A stretch of DNA of 64,000 nt from Paraburkholderia madseniana (GCF_009690905.1 NZ_VOSW01000051.1:1-64000); one strand, 5' to 3'; positions 25,287 to 35,112 are shown, counted from the stretch's first letter. The notes: generated from the sequence alone by a model not told the origin. Translations and numbers: made by a program.

Positions 25287-26252
25287 ATGAGACGAACCCC
25301 GACCCCGATCGATCTGCGCGCGTTGCAGGCTTTTGTGGCTGTCTGCGACAGCGGCTCGATGACGGGCGCGGCGAAGCAGCTCGGCGTGAGCCAGAGCGCC
25401 ATCAGCCAGTCGATTGCCGCGCTGGAGCGAGATCAGGGCCTGACGCTGTTCGATCGCGAGAGCCGTCCGCCGCGCCCGAATGTAGCGGGGCGCGCGTTGC
25501 TGGAGTTGGCGGGGCCGTTGATCGAACACGCGCAGATGGTGAGCACCCGCATCGGCGATGCCTCGCAGGCCGGCAAGATGCCGGTACGCCTGGGGTGCGT
25601 CGATTCGTTCGCGGCCACTGTCGGGCCTGAATTGATTCGTGCGGTGTCGAATTCAGAGCGGCAGATTTCGATGTGGTCCGGTCTCACGCCGGGGCTTAGC
25701 AAACAGTTGCACGACCGCGAACTGGATATCGCGATCTGCACGCAGACCACGCTGAGCGACGCACGGATCATCGAAGTGCCGCTGTTTTCCGAGGCATTCG
25801 TGGTGGTGGTTGCACGCAGCCAATTAAACGGACGCCGCAATATCGACTGGCGCACGCTTGCGCTTGAGCTGCCGCTGATCCGCTATACGGCGCGCTCGGT
25901 GATCGGCCAGCAGATCGAGCGTTTCGCGCGGCATCTGGGCATCAACAGTCCGCGGCGTTACGAGTTCGACGCGACCGATCCGCTGCTGAGTCTGGTAGCC
26001 GCGCGGGTGGGATTCGCGATTTCGACCCCTTTGTGTCTGTGGCAGGCGCGGCACTATCTGGACGATATCGCGGTGATGCCGTTGCCGCCGAGCCGCCTCG
26101 GGCGGCGCGATTTTTTCCTGCTGCATCGCCAGGGCGAGTGGGAACAGTTCGCCGGCGACATCGTCATGCTGACGCGCGGCGTGCTGGACAACGCGATTCA
26201 ACCGTCGCTCGCGCGGGCGCTGCCCGATCTGCCGGACGATGCATTGCGCTGA
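25287..26252 (+). CDS. LysR-family regulator
   Basis: A 321-residue LysR protein: helix-turn-helix at about 6-65 (LRALQAFVAVCDSGSMTGAA, VSQSAISQSIAALE) and an effector-binding domain from about 95. I start at 25287 because GGAG sits six bases upstream; an in-frame ATG at 25260 lacks one. It is divergent from the FAD oxidoreductase/etfBA operon across 186 bp, the usual arrangement for a LysR activator of that operon. Confidence 0.92.
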   Translation: MRRTPTPIDLRALQAFVAVCDSGSMTGAAKQLGVSQSAISQSIAALERDQGLTLFDRESRPPRPNVAGRALLELAGPLIEHAQMVSTRIGDASQAGKMPVRLGCVDSFAATVGPELIRAVSNSERQISMWSGLTPGLSKQLHDRELDIAICTQTTLSDARIIEVPLFSEAFVVVVARSQLNGRRNIDWRTLALELPLIRYTARSVIGQQIERFARHLGINSPRRYEFDATDPLLSLVAARVGFAISTPLCLWQARHYLDDIAVMPLPPSRLGRRDFFLLHRQGEWEQFAGDIVMLTRGVLDNAIQPSLARALPDLPDDALR

Positions 26253-26510
26253 TTCAGGCGCGATAGCGCGAGTTTGTATAAGTGTTGCTTTTAACGCTGC
26301 TTAACCGCACACCTCGTTTTTGTGCAAAGTCGCACCAGTCACAGCGACGATGTGCACCGCAGTCAGACTGATGAACCTTTCAGCGTCGAAATCAGGAACG
26401 GCGCATGGCGTCCAAAGCGTTTATTGGTGGGAATCTTTGATTCACTCAGATAAACATGGCACAAACGTTGCATTGATAGAGGCATCGACTGAGACGGCCG
26501 CAGCGAGCGA

Positions 26511-27116
26511 TCAGTCAGTTGCACTCGATTGCGGATACACGAAGATCGACAGGAATTGAATGGGCGTCTTGATCAGGCGTTCCGGACCGTGCGGTATCTC
26601 GCCCTGGAAGGTGAGGGTGTCGCCAGGATGAAGAATGTAGGTTTGCTGACCGTGGCGGTATTCGATCACGCCCTTGAGCATGTGAATGAATTCGGTGCCC
26701 GGATGCTGAAACACGGGAAAGCGTTCGGCTTCGTCCTCCATCGTGATCAGGAAGGGTTCGAAAAGCTTATGCGGACCTTGGTCATAGGCAAGCAGGTGAT
26801 AGGTGTGGCCGCTTTTGGTGCCCTTGCGCACCACTTCCATGCCGCTGCCTTTTTTGACGAGTTGTGCACCGCCTTGCGGCACGTCGAAATTGCGGAACAG
26901 CATGGAGAGCGAAACGCCGAGTGCCTGGGCGATGCGGTTGAGGACCTCGAGACCTGCGGAAGTCTGCGCGTTTTCGATCTTCGAGAGCATGCCGCGGCTG
27001 ATGCCGGCCTGAGCGGAAACCTGAGCAATGGTCAGGCCGTGGCGTTGGCGTAATTCGCGAATGGTGTTGCCGAGGTAGCGTTCAAGCGGCGTTTTATTGT
27101 CTTCACCGATTTGCAT
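26511..27116 (-). CDS. XRE-family regulator with cupin domain
   Basis: A 201-residue regulator with an N-terminal HTH_3 domain (about 12-70, including LTIAQVSAQAGISRGMLSKI) and a C-terminal cupin (about 120-190, with FQHPGTEFIHMLKGVIEY and LHPGDTLTFQGEIPHGPE). Such proteins, as PuuR, sense amines or amino acids and repress catabolic genes. It is divergent from gmaS, so it is the likely direct regulator of gmaS-mgsABC. The 224-bp gap carries the palindrome AAAGAATCTTT (27184-27194) and two GTTTC(T)CAC repeats. Confidence 0.92.
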   Translation of the reverse strand: MQIGEDNKTPLERYLGNTIRELRQRHGLTIAQVSAQAGISRGMLSKIENAQTSAGLEVLNRIAQALGVSLSMLFRNFDVPQGGAQLVKKGSGMEVVRKGTKSGHTYHLLAYDQGPHKLFEPFLITMEDEAERFPVFQHPGTEFIHMLKGVIEYRHGQQTYILHPGDTLTFQGEIPHGPERLIKTPIQFLSIFVYPQSSATD

Positions 27117-27340
27117 GTAAGCCTCACGTAAAAGGAAAGCGTAGCAGATTGCAGCGCCAAGTCACGCGCAAAGAGTTTCACTAAAAGAATCTTTGTTTCT
27201 CACCAATAAAGTATCCGGCCGATTGAAAACAGGCTCGAAGCGCGCCGCAACCGGCGTTCGGGAGCGTATTGCGTAACCCGGTCACACGCGTTGTGTGTGG
27301 CTTTTCCAAACCACGAAAGATGCAGTTGCAAGGAGTGGCG

Positions 27341-28729
27341 ATGAACTTGAACGATGCGAGCAAGCTGCCGGTCAACGAGCTCGGATGCGTGCCCCGCTTC
27401 GGCTCGGCGGAAGAGGCGCAAGCGTATCTGACGCAGCAGGGCGTGAAGTACGTGCTGGCGCAGTTTGTCGATATTCACGGCGTGGCCAAGGCGAAATCGG
27501 TGCCGGTCAGTCATCTGAAGAGCGTGTTGAAAGCGGGTGCCGGTTTCGCGGGGTTTGCGATCTGGGGAGTCGGTATCGAGCCGAACGGCCCCGACTATAT
27601 GGCCGTCGGCGATCTGGCGACGCTCACGCCGGTGCCGTGGCAGCCGGGTCTCGCACGGATCGTCTGCGACGGTCATGTGGATGGCGAAGCGTGGCAATAC
27701 GATTCGCGCGTGACCTTGAAGAAGCAGGTCGCACGGATGACCGAGCGCGACTGGACGCTCTTCACGGGCCTCGAACCGGAATTCTCGCTGCTGCGCCGTT
27801 CGGCGTCCGGCACGCTGGAGCCCTGCGATCCGAGCGATACGCTCGCCAAGCCGTGCTACGACTACAAGGGACTCTCGCGTACGCGCGTCTTCCTGGAAAA
27901 GCTCACCGAGTCGATGCGCGCGGTCGGCATCGACGTCTATCAGATCGATCATGAAGACGCGAACGGTCAGTTCGAAATCAACTACACGTACACCGATTGC
28001 CTGACCTCGTGCGATCACTACGTGTTCTTCAAGATGGCAGCCTCCGAGATCGCCAATGAACTCGGCATGATCTGCTCGTTCATGCCGAAGCCGTTCGCGA
28101 ACCGTCCCGGCAATGGCATGCACATGCATATGTCCATCGGCGACGGCGAACGCAACCTGTTCTCCGACAAGAGCGACAAGCTCGGCATGGGCCTCTCCAC
28201 GCTCGGCTACCAGTTCACGGCGGGCCTGCTCGCGCACGCGCCGGCGCTGGCCGCGCTGTGCAATCCGACGGTGAACTCGTACAAGCGCCTCGTGGTTGGC
28301 CGTTCGCTGACAGGCGCAACGTGGGCGCCGGCCTACATCAGCTACGGCGACAACAACCGTTCGACGATGGTGCGCATGCCCGGCGAGCGCATCGAACTGC
28401 GCTTGCCGGATGGCGCATGCAATCCGTATCTCGCGACGGCGGCCGTGATTGCCGCGGGGCTGGACGGCGTCGACCGTGGTCTGTCGCCGGGCGAACCGGC
28501 TAACGAAAATCTCTACGAGTGGTCGCCCGCGAAACTCGCCGAACACGGCATCGGCGTGTTGCCGCAAAACCTCGAGCAGGCGCTCGATGCGCTCGAAAGC
28601 GACCGCGTGATCTGCGACGCGCTCGGCCCGGTTGCCGATGAATTCCTCAAGCTCAAACGGATGGAGTGGCTCGAATACATGCGCCACGTTTCGGACTGGG
28701 AACTGAAGACCTACCTCGAATTTTTCTAA
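27341..28729 (+). CDS. gmaS: Gamma-glutamylmethylamide synthetase (GS type III-like)
   Basis: A 462-residue glutamine-synthetase-fold ligase. EPEFSLL (about 148-154), QFEINYTYTD (about 210-219), GNGMHMHMS (about 251-259), and RIELRLPDGACNPYLA (about 349-364) form the ATP and glutamate sites. Because it is followed by mgsABC, it is best read as GmaS, which joins methylamine to glutamate with ATP, rather than as a GlnT glutamine synthetase. AGGAG lies five bases before the ATG at 27341. The gene starts the NMG operon and is divergent from the XRE-cupin regulator. Confidence 0.9.
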   Translation: MNLNDASKLPVNELGCVPRFGSAEEAQAYLTQQGVKYVLAQFVDIHGVAKAKSVPVSHLKSVLKAGAGFAGFAIWGVGIEPNGPDYMAVGDLATLTPVPWQPGLARIVCDGHVDGEAWQYDSRVTLKKQVARMTERDWTLFTGLEPEFSLLRRSASGTLEPCDPSDTLAKPCYDYKGLSRTRVFLEKLTESMRAVGIDVYQIDHEDANGQFEINYTYTDCLTSCDHYVFFKMAASEIANELGMICSFMPKPFANRPGNGMHMHMSIGDGERNLFSDKSDKLGMGLSTLGYQFTAGLLAHAPALAALCNPTVNSYKRLVVGRSLTGATWAPAYISYGDNNRSTMVRMPGERIELRLPDGACNPYLATAAVIAAGLDGVDRGLSPGEPANENLYEWSPAKLAEHGIGVLPQNLEQALDALESDRVICDALGPVADEFLKLKRMEWLEYMRHVSDWELKTYLEFF

Positions 28730-28740
28730 GGAGAAGCACC

Positions 28741-29649
28741 ATGTGCGGAATTGTGGGCTTGCTGGTCAAGACGCCGGCATTGCGCGAACGGCTCGGCGAA
28801 CTGATGGTGCCGATGCTGATCGGCATGACCGAGCGCGGACCGGATTCGGCGGGCCTCGCGGTGTTCGGCAAACAGGTCGAAGCGAGCCAGCGCAAGCTGA
28901 GCATCTACGCGGGCTTCACCGACGAAGGCGCGGACTTCGCATGGCAACCGCTGCTGGACGCATTGAACGCGGCAATGGACGTGACTGCCCGTGCCGATGC
29001 GAAGGGCAATCATGCGGTACTGACGGTGCAAGGCAATGTCGAGCGCGTGAAGACGTGGTTGCGCGAGCGCTATCCGAAGCTGTATCTGCTGTCGAGCGGC
29101 CGCTCGATCGATCTGTACAAGGATATTGGCTCGCCGTCGCAAGTCGCCGAGCGTTATGACTTTGCGAACCTGACAGGCTCGCACCTGGTCGGCCACACAC
29201 GTATGGCGACCGAATCGGCGGTGACGCCTGACCGCGCCCATCCGTTCACGGCCGGCGACGACTTCTGCCTCGTCCACAACGGATCGCTCTCGAACGCGCA
29301 TGGCGTGCGCCGCAAGCTCGAACCGCAAGGCATTCACTTCGATACCGACAACGACACCGAAGCCGCCTGCCGCTTTCTCGAATGGCGGCTGCGCGAAGGC
29401 GACACGTTGCCGGTCGCCTTGCAGAAGGGTTTCGAAGAACTCGACGGCTTCTACACGTTCCTGATGGGCACTTCGACCGAACTCGCGCTGATTCGCGATC
29501 CGTTCGCGTGCAAGCCGGCGGTGGTCGCGGAAAACGACGACTACGTCGCTATCGCTTCCGAGTTCCGTTCGCTCGCGCATCTGCCCGATATCAAGAACGC
29601 CAGGGTCTTCGAACCCGCACCTGAGGAGATGTATGTATGGAAAGCCTGA
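28741..29649 (+). CDS. mgsA: N-methylglutamate synthase subunit A (class II glutamine amidotransferase)
   Basis: A 302-residue Ntn-hydrolase amidotransferase. The N-terminal nucleophile Cys follows Met (MCGIVGLLV), and LVHNGSLSNAHGVRRKL and GHTRMATES match GlxB/GltB. It releases methylamine from gamma-glutamylmethylamide for transfer within the MgsABC complex to 2-oxoglutarate, giving N-methylglutamate. GGAGAAG precedes the ATG. The gene follows gmaS by 11 bp and overlaps the next by 13 bp. Confidence 0.9.
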   Translation: MCGIVGLLVKTPALRERLGELMVPMLIGMTERGPDSAGLAVFGKQVEASQRKLSIYAGFTDEGADFAWQPLLDALNAAMDVTARADAKGNHAVLTVQGNVERVKTWLRERYPKLYLLSSGRSIDLYKDIGSPSQVAERYDFANLTGSHLVGHTRMATESAVTPDRAHPFTAGDDFCLVHNGSLSNAHGVRRKLEPQGIHFDTDNDTEAACRFLEWRLREGDTLPVALQKGFEELDGFYTFLMGTSTELALIRDPFACKPAVVAENDDYVAIASEFRSLAHLPDIKNARVFEPAPEEMYVWKA

Positions 29650-30326
29650 CTTTCGATCTGGCGCGCACGACGGTCCGTGAGCTGAACCAGTTCCTGCACA
29701 AACCGGCGAGCGAACTGGAGGGCCAGGCGGTGACGGTCGTCGCGCCGAATGGCGCGCATAACCTCGCAGTCGGCGTGGATGCGCCGGTGCAAGTGACGAT
29801 CGCCGGTCACGCCGGCTATTACGCGGGCGGCATGAACAAACACGCGACGATCGAGATCGACGGCAGCGCGGGCACCGGCGTCGCGGAAAACATGATGAGC
29901 GGCAAGGTGCATGTGAAGGGTTTCGCGTCGAACGGCGCGGGCGCTTCGGCGCACGGCGGCCTGCTGGTGATCGACGGCGATGCGGGCCTGCGCTGCGGTA
30001 TTTCGCTCAAGGGTGGCGACATCGTGGTGGGCGGCTCGGTGGGCAGCTTCTCGGCGTTCATGGCGCAGGCGGGCCGCATGGTGATCTGTGGCAATGCGGG
30101 TGATGCGCTCGGCGACTCACTTTACGAAGCGGTGCTGTACGTGCGCGGCGACGTGAAATCGCTCGGCGCGGACGCGCAGTACGAGCCGATGACGCAGACG
30201 GATATCGACGCGGTGCGCGCGCTGCTGACCGCCGCTGGCATGGACCACGACCCGGCGTCGTTCAAACGGATCGCCTCCGCTCGCACGCTCTATCACTGGA
30301 ACGCCGACGCGAACCAGGAATATTGA
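29637..30326 (+). CDS. mgsB: N-methylglutamate synthase subunit B (GXGXG domain)
   Basis: A 229-residue protein matching the GXGXG beta-helix domain at the C-terminus of glutamate synthase (GlxC). Repeating Gly turns run from GGMNKHATIEIDGSAGTG through GGDIVVGGSVGSFSAFMA to CGNAGDALGDSLYEAVLYVRG. It is structural, channelling ammonia or methylamine between the other two subunits. The ATG overlaps the end of mgsA and has GAGGAG eight bases upstream. Confidence 0.9.
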   Translation: MESLTFDLARTTVRELNQFLHKPASELEGQAVTVVAPNGAHNLAVGVDAPVQVTIAGHAGYYAGGMNKHATIEIDGSAGTGVAENMMSGKVHVKGFASNGAGASAHGGLLVIDGDAGLRCGISLKGGDIVVGGSVGSFSAFMAQAGRMVICGNAGDALGDSLYEAVLYVRGDVKSLGADAQYEPMTQTDIDAVRALLTAAGMDHDPASFKRIASARTLYHWNADANQEY

Positions 30327-30351
30327 ACACACGCTCTCGAAGAAGGCCCCC

Positions 30352-31713
30352 ATGGAAGCCAAATCCGTTCAATTCGTCCGCTTGCAGCAGGAAGAGTCGC
30401 AAGGCTACGACCGCAAGACGATCGACTATATCCACGCCGCCGCGCAGCGCGGCCTCTATGAAATTCGCGGTCTGGGCGCGAAACGCCGTGTGCCGCATTT
30501 CGACGATCTGCTGTTTCTCGGCGCCTCGCTGTCGCGCTACCCGCTCGAAGGGTATCGCGAGAAATGCGCGACGCAGACCGTGCTCGGCACGCGCTTCGCC
30601 AAAAAACCGGTGGTGCTCGACATTCCGATCACGATCGCCGGCATGAGCTTCGGCGCGCTGTCCGCAAACGTGAAAGAAGCGCTCGGCCAGGCCGCGACCG
30701 CGATGGGCACCTCGACCACCACCGGCGACGGCGGCATGACGCAGGAAGAGCGCCGCTCGTCGAAGACGCTGGTCTATCAGTGCCTGCCGTCGCGCTACGG
30801 CTTCAATCCGGACGACGTGCGCCGCGCCGATGCGATCGAAATCGTGATCGGCCAGGGCGCGAAACCGGGCGGCGGCGGCATGCTGCTCGGGCAGAAGGTC
30901 AATCCGCGCGTCGCCTCGATGCGCACGTTGCCGGCCGGCGTCGATCAGCGTTCTGCGAGCCGTCATCCGGACTGGACCGGCCCGGACGATCTGGCGATCA
31001 AGATTCAGGAACTGCGCGAAATCACCGATTGGGAAAAACCGATCTACGTGAAGGTCGGCGCAACCCGCACGTTCAACGACGTCAAGCTCGCGGTGCATGC
31101 GGGCGCGGACGTGGTGGTGATCGACGGGATGCAGGGCGGCACGGCGGCGACGCAGACCTGCTTCATCGAGAACGTCGGCATTCCGACGCTGGCCGCGGTT
31201 CGCCAGGCGGTGGACGCGCTCGAAGACCTGAATATGAAAGGCCAGGTGCAACTGATCGTCTCGGGCGGCATCCGCACCGGTGCTGACGTGGCGAAGGCAT
31301 TGGCGCTCGGCGCGGATGCGGTGGCGATCGGGCAGGGCATGCTGATGGCGCTCGGCTGCAACAGCGATACGTACTTTCAGAACGGCGCGCTGCATTCGGC
31401 GGCGGCGGATTACGCGGCGCTGAATACGTCGCCGGGTTTCTGCCATCACTGCCACACGGGCAAGTGCCCGGTCGGCGTGACCACCCAGGACGCGGTGCTC
31501 GAACAGCGTGTCCAGCCAGATGAAGGTTCGCGCCGCGTGCGCAACTACCTGAAGACGTTGAACATGGAACTGACGACGATCGCGCGCGCGTGCGGCAAGC
31601 AGAACGTCCATCACCTCGAACCGGAGGATCTGGTCGCGCTGACGGTCGAGGCGGCGGCGATGGCGCGCATTCCGCTCGCGGGTACTTCCTGGATTCCCGG
31701 ATGGACCAAATGA
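30352..31713 (+). CDS. mgsC: N-methylglutamate synthase subunit C (FMN/Fe-S glutamate synthase domain)
   Basis: A 453-residue FMN-binding glutamate synthase domain (GlxD type). The FMN site includes ITIAGMSFGALSANVKEALG (about 96-115) and MQGGTAATQTCFIE; a Cys cluster CHHCHTGKCPVG (about 365-376) binds the Fe-S centre. It reduces the iminium formed from 2-oxoglutarate and methylamine to N-methylglutamate. It is the last gene of the NMG operon before the permease and has its own ribosome binding site. Confidence 0.9.
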   Translation: MEAKSVQFVRLQQEESQGYDRKTIDYIHAAAQRGLYEIRGLGAKRRVPHFDDLLFLGASLSRYPLEGYREKCATQTVLGTRFAKKPVVLDIPITIAGMSFGALSANVKEALGQAATAMGTSTTTGDGGMTQEERRSSKTLVYQCLPSRYGFNPDDVRRADAIEIVIGQGAKPGGGGMLLGQKVNPRVASMRTLPAGVDQRSASRHPDWTGPDDLAIKIQELREITDWEKPIYVKVGATRTFNDVKLAVHAGADVVVIDGMQGGTAATQTCFIENVGIPTLAAVRQAVDALEDLNMKGQVQLIVSGGIRTGADVAKALALGADAVAIGQGMLMALGCNSDTYFQNGALHSAAADYAALNTSPGFCHHCHTGKCPVGVTTQDAVLEQRVQPDEGSRRVRNYLKTLNMELTTIARACGKQNVHHLEPEDLVALTVEAAAMARIPLAGTSWIPGWTK

Positions 31714-31733
31714 ATTGAATTGTTTTGAGTTTT

Positions 31734-31763
31734 TTGACTGTGGAAAAGTTGAGTGCATTCAAC
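31734..31763 (+). promoter_or_regulatory. Promoter-like element with operator palindrome
   Basis: TTGACT (31734-31739) with a weak -10 (ATTCAA) 17 bp on, overlapped by GTTGA-GTGCAT-TCAAC (31748-31763), an inverted repeat symmetric at 14 of 16 positions. It could give the permease and the kinase/phosphatase gene a promoter separate from gmaS-mgsABC. Confidence 0.4.
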
Positions 31764-31793
31764 CTTGATTCACCAATCTATCAGGAGCCCGAC

Positions 31794-33230
31794 ATGAGCA
31801 CTCCGCAAAGCACCACGCAAGCAGCGCCGGCACCATCCGGCGGTCTGCGTGCCGGCACGTTAGGTTTTCCCGAGGTCATCGGCCAATCTATCGCGAACCT
31901 TTCACCGACCTTCACGCCGTCGATCAACGTGACCGCGATCGCGGCGCTGGCCGGTGCGGGGACATGGTTGATTTATGGTCTTTCGACGCTCGGACTGCTG
32001 CTGGTGAGCATGAGCATCATCGCGCTCTCGAGCCGGATCGCGTCGGCGGGTTCGTTCTTTATCTATATCTCGCGCGCGCTTGGGCCGATGGCGGGGGGCA
32101 TTGCCGGCTGGGGCCTGATCGCGGCTTACGTGGGCACTGCAATGGGGGTTGGCGCCGCAGGCGTAGTGTTCGTGCAGAACGCTTTTACGGCCTGGGGTGT
32201 CAATATCCCGTCGTGGGCGGTCTACACGATCTTTGTCGGCCTGGCCTGGTTCTTCTCGGCGCGTGACGTGAAGCTCTCCTCGCGCCTGTCGCTGGCAATC
32301 GAAGCCGCTTCGGTGGTGATCGTGGGCGGTGTGCTGATCTATGTGCTCGCACTGCATCCGGACCATATCATCGACCATACGCAACTGGGTCTGCAGGGCG
32401 TGAGCGGTAAGGGCATGGCACAGGGCATGGTGCTTGGCATCTTCTCGTACGTCGGTTTCGAAAGCGCGGCCTCGCTCGGCCAGGAAACCAGAAACCCGTT
32501 GCGCGTCATTCCGCGTGCGGTGGTCTGGTGCGTGATCCTGTCGGGCCTGTTCTTCATGTTCGTGGCGTACTCTATGACGATCGCCTACCACGACGACGCA
32601 GCCAAGCTCGGCGGCGATTCGGCCGTGCTCAGCACCTTGCTTACGAGCGTCGGCGCCTCGCCGCTCGGTCCGGTGTTTTATCTGATTGCCTCGGTCAGCG
32701 CGTTCTCGTGCGTGCTTGCGTGCATCAACTCGTCCAGCCGTCTGCTGTATTCGATGGGCCGCTATCAGTTCGTGCATCGCTCGATGGGCATGGTGCACCG
32801 CACGCACCAGACACCGTACATTGCCGTTGCGTTTTCCTCCATCGTGACCTTTGTGGTGTGTATCGCGATGCTCGGCACGGGTCCGCTCAACACCTTCGGT
32901 TATACCAGTACGTTTGCGACCTTCGGCTTCCTGGTCGTGTATTTCCTGGTCGCCATCGCGGCACCGGTTTATCTGAAGAAGCAGGGCGAGCTCAAGACGA
33001 GCAACGTGGTGTGGGGCGTGCTCGGCGCACTGGCGATGGTCGGCGCGGTGATCGGCAGCGTGTATCCGGTGCCCGATTATCCGTATAACATCCTGCCGTA
33101 TCTGTTCGTTGCGTATATGCTGGTTGGCGCAGTCTGGTTGTTGATGCTCAAGAAGCGCTCGCCGCAGGTGCTCGAGAAGATCGAGCACGATCTGGAAACA
33201 AGCGACGTGATGACCCACGGCAAAAAGTAA
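31794..33230 (+). CDS. APC-superfamily amino acid/amine permease
   Basis: A 478-residue permease with about 12 hydrophobic segments. Family features are EVIGQSIANLSPTFTP near residue 26 and GFESAASLGQETRNPLRVIP (about 219-238), typical of the amino acid/polyamine/organocation group. AGGAG lies six bases before the ATG. It follows mgsC by 80 bp on the same strand and its stop codon touches the start of the kinase/phosphatase gene. By position it may import an amino acid such as glutamate, N-methylglutamate or a methylated amine. The substrate is not readable from sequence. Confidence 0.88.
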   Translation: MSTPQSTTQAAPAPSGGLRAGTLGFPEVIGQSIANLSPTFTPSINVTAIAALAGAGTWLIYGLSTLGLLLVSMSIIALSSRIASAGSFFIYISRALGPMAGGIAGWGLIAAYVGTAMGVGAAGVVFVQNAFTAWGVNIPSWAVYTIFVGLAWFFSARDVKLSSRLSLAIEAASVVIVGGVLIYVLALHPDHIIDHTQLGLQGVSGKGMAQGMVLGIFSYVGFESAASLGQETRNPLRVIPRAVVWCVILSGLFFMFVAYSMTIAYHDDAAKLGGDSAVLSTLLTSVGASPLGPVFYLIASVSAFSCVLACINSSSRLLYSMGRYQFVHRSMGMVHRTHQTPYIAVAFSSIVTFVVCIAMLGTGPLNTFGYTSTFATFGFLVVYFLVAIAAPVYLKKQGELKTSNVVWGVLGALAMVGAVIGSVYPVPDYPYNILPYLFVAYMLVGAVWLLMLKKRSPQVLEKIEHDLETSDVMTHGKK

Positions 33231-35048
33231 ATGAATGAACCCTTCTCCCAGGATAGCTTGCCCGCACCGAACACCAGCCCGGTGCCAGACGATCCAGAGG
33301 GAAGGCCCGCTAGCGGTCGCGGAATGAGCGGCCAGGAAATCGATCTGCAGTTGAGGCCGGAGCGCGGCGAGTGCGCCGCGCTCGAGATCGGTTGTGTTTC
33401 TTTCCCTGCCCGCGCCCGCGGGCAGGATCACATTAACGAAGACTACGTCGGCGTGATGCTCGGCGATCTCGCGGCGCGCGCCGCGCGTGGCAGCGTGATC
33501 GCTCTCGCCGATGGCGTGAGCGGCAGCAAGGGCGGACGGGTCGCAGCCGAACTCTCGGTGCGGACCTTTATCGATGCCTATTACGGGCTCGCCGACACCT
33601 TGCAGCCCGGCGTGGCCGCTGCGCGCGCGCTCGAGGCGATACACGGCTGGCTGCATCAGATCGGCCGCGTCGACCCTGCACTGAAGCAGATGTCCGCGTC
33701 CTTTGCGGCGCTGATCGTGCGCCGCGCTACCGCGTATCTGGTCGCGGCCGGCGATGTGCGGCTCTATCTGCTGCGCGATGGCCAACTGACCCAGCTCGGT
33801 GACGACGACGTGGTGCCGGTTGCTTTCGGTTCGTATGTGGCGCACGCGGTCGGCATGCTTCCGACGCTGGTGACGCGCATCGAAACGCTTGAGCTGCGCG
33901 AGGGCGACCGACTGCTGATGTGCTCCGACGGACTCTATCGCCGCGTGCCGATGCGCGAACTGCAGACGGTGCTGGCGGCGCGCGGCGGTGCGCTCGAAAC
34001 GGCACGGCGGCTGGGCGCGCTGGCGCTGACGCGCGGCTCGCAGGACGACGTGACGAGCGTGGTGCTCGATGTGGGCGCCCTGCCTTCGCTCGATGTCGGT
34101 TACCTCGAACGTGTGGTCGGCGTTTTGCCTATTCCGGCTGTTCCCGACGCCGGCGAGGTGGTCGACGGATATCTGCTCAAGAGCGTGTTGAGCGATGGCT
34201 TCTATTCGCGGATTTTCGCCGGCTACGATCTGGCCGATCCGAACACGCCGCTGGCGCTCAAGTTTCCCAAGCCGCGTGTCGAGCAGGACGAGAACGTGCG
34301 GCAGTCGATCGTGCGCGAGCGCTGGCTGGCCGGCAAGATCGGCGACGACGGCGTGCTCGCGCCGATGCCGATCGATGCCGACCGGCAAACCCGGCTCTAT
34401 GTGGTGATGCCGCTCGGCGCAGGCGTCACGCTCGAAAAACTGCTGGCGGCGCCTCAGCCCATGGCACTGCCACGTGCGCTCAAGATCGCGCAACAGCTAG
34501 GCCATTCGATCGACGTGCTGAATCGCCGCAATATCTTCCATCGCGATATCAAACCCGAGAACGTGCTCGTGATGTGGGGCGATAGCACGCGCCTGCTCGA
34601 TCTCGGTTTCGGTTATATGCCGGGCATGCAGTTGCCAGGCCCTGACGCCGCGCCGGGCTCGCCCGCTTATATGGCGCCTGAGTTGATGAAGGGCGCACAG
34701 GGCGATGCGCGCTCCGAGGTGTTCGCGTTTGGCGTGACCCTGTACCGGCTGTTCAGCGGCGGCAAGCTGCCCTACGGTTTTAATGGACGCGTGCCGCTCT
34801 ATCAGTACCGGCCGGACGCGCCGCAATGGCTCGACCTGGTGCTGGAGAAAGCCCTGCAGACCGACCCGGCGCGCAGGTATCAGGACGTGCTCGAAGTCTG
34901 CGCTGATCTCGATCGTTTTTCGAGCGGTCGGGACGCGATGGCGCCGATTCGGCGCAAGCCCTTGCTCGAGAGCGATCCGGTGCTGTTCTGGCAGGTGGTC
35001 GTGGTGCTGTTGCTGGCGCTGCTGTTGTGGTCCTTGATGCGGCATTGA
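33231..35048 (+). CDS. Membrane-anchored PP2C phosphatase / Ser-Thr kinase fusion
   Basis: A 605-residue bifunctional protein. Residues 48-282 are a PP2C phosphatase: INEDYVG, ALADGVSG (91-98), CSDGLYR (231-237) and SQDDVTSVVL (270-279) supply the metal-binding Asp residues. Residues 311-565 are a Hanks-type kinase: K344 in ALKFP, catalytic loop HRDIKPEN (437-444), DLG instead of DFG (457-459), and GSPAYMAPE (476-484). The glycine-rich loop is degenerate. One transmembrane helix (about 585-602) ends the protein, placing both domains in the cytoplasm. The ATG directly follows the permease stop codon, so the two are translationally coupled. It may set the phosphorylation state of the permease or of an amine-pathway protein. 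An alternative start is ATG 33324. Confidence 0.9.
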   Translation: MNEPFSQDSLPAPNTSPVPDDPEGRPASGRGMSGQEIDLQLRPERGECAALEIGCVSFPARARGQDHINEDYVGVMLGDLAARAARGSVIALADGVSGSKGGRVAAELSVRTFIDAYYGLADTLQPGVAAARALEAIHGWLHQIGRVDPALKQMSASFAALIVRRATAYLVAAGDVRLYLLRDGQLTQLGDDDVVPVAFGSYVAHAVGMLPTLVTRIETLELREGDRLLMCSDGLYRRVPMRELQTVLAARGGALETARRLGALALTRGSQDDVTSVVLDVGALPSLDVGYLERVVGVLPIPAVPDAGEVVDGYLLKSVLSDGFYSRIFAGYDLADPNTPLALKFPKPRVEQDENVRQSIVRERWLAGKIGDDGVLAPMPIDADRQTRLYVVMPLGAGVTLEKLLAAPQPMALPRALKIAQQLGHSIDVLNRRNIFHRDIKPENVLVMWGDSTRLLDLGFGYMPGMQLPGPDAAPGSPAYMAPELMKGAQGDARSEVFAFGVTLYRLFSGGKLPYGFNGRVPLYQYRPDAPQWLDLVLEKALQTDPARRYQDVLEVCADLDRFSSGRDAMAPIRRKPLLESDPVLFWQVVVVLLLALLLWSLMRH

Positions 35049-35112
35049 GCGGGGTTGGTGGCGCAGCCCCGCCGCGCTACCTGGCGCAAGCCGGGGCCCG
35101 TGCTGCAGCCGT

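Noticed and set aside
27341..28729. Reading the gene as a plain glutamine synthetase (GlnT)
   Set aside because: The fold allows it, but mgsABC-type genes follow immediately and methylated-amine demethylases are encoded nearby; GmaS fits better.
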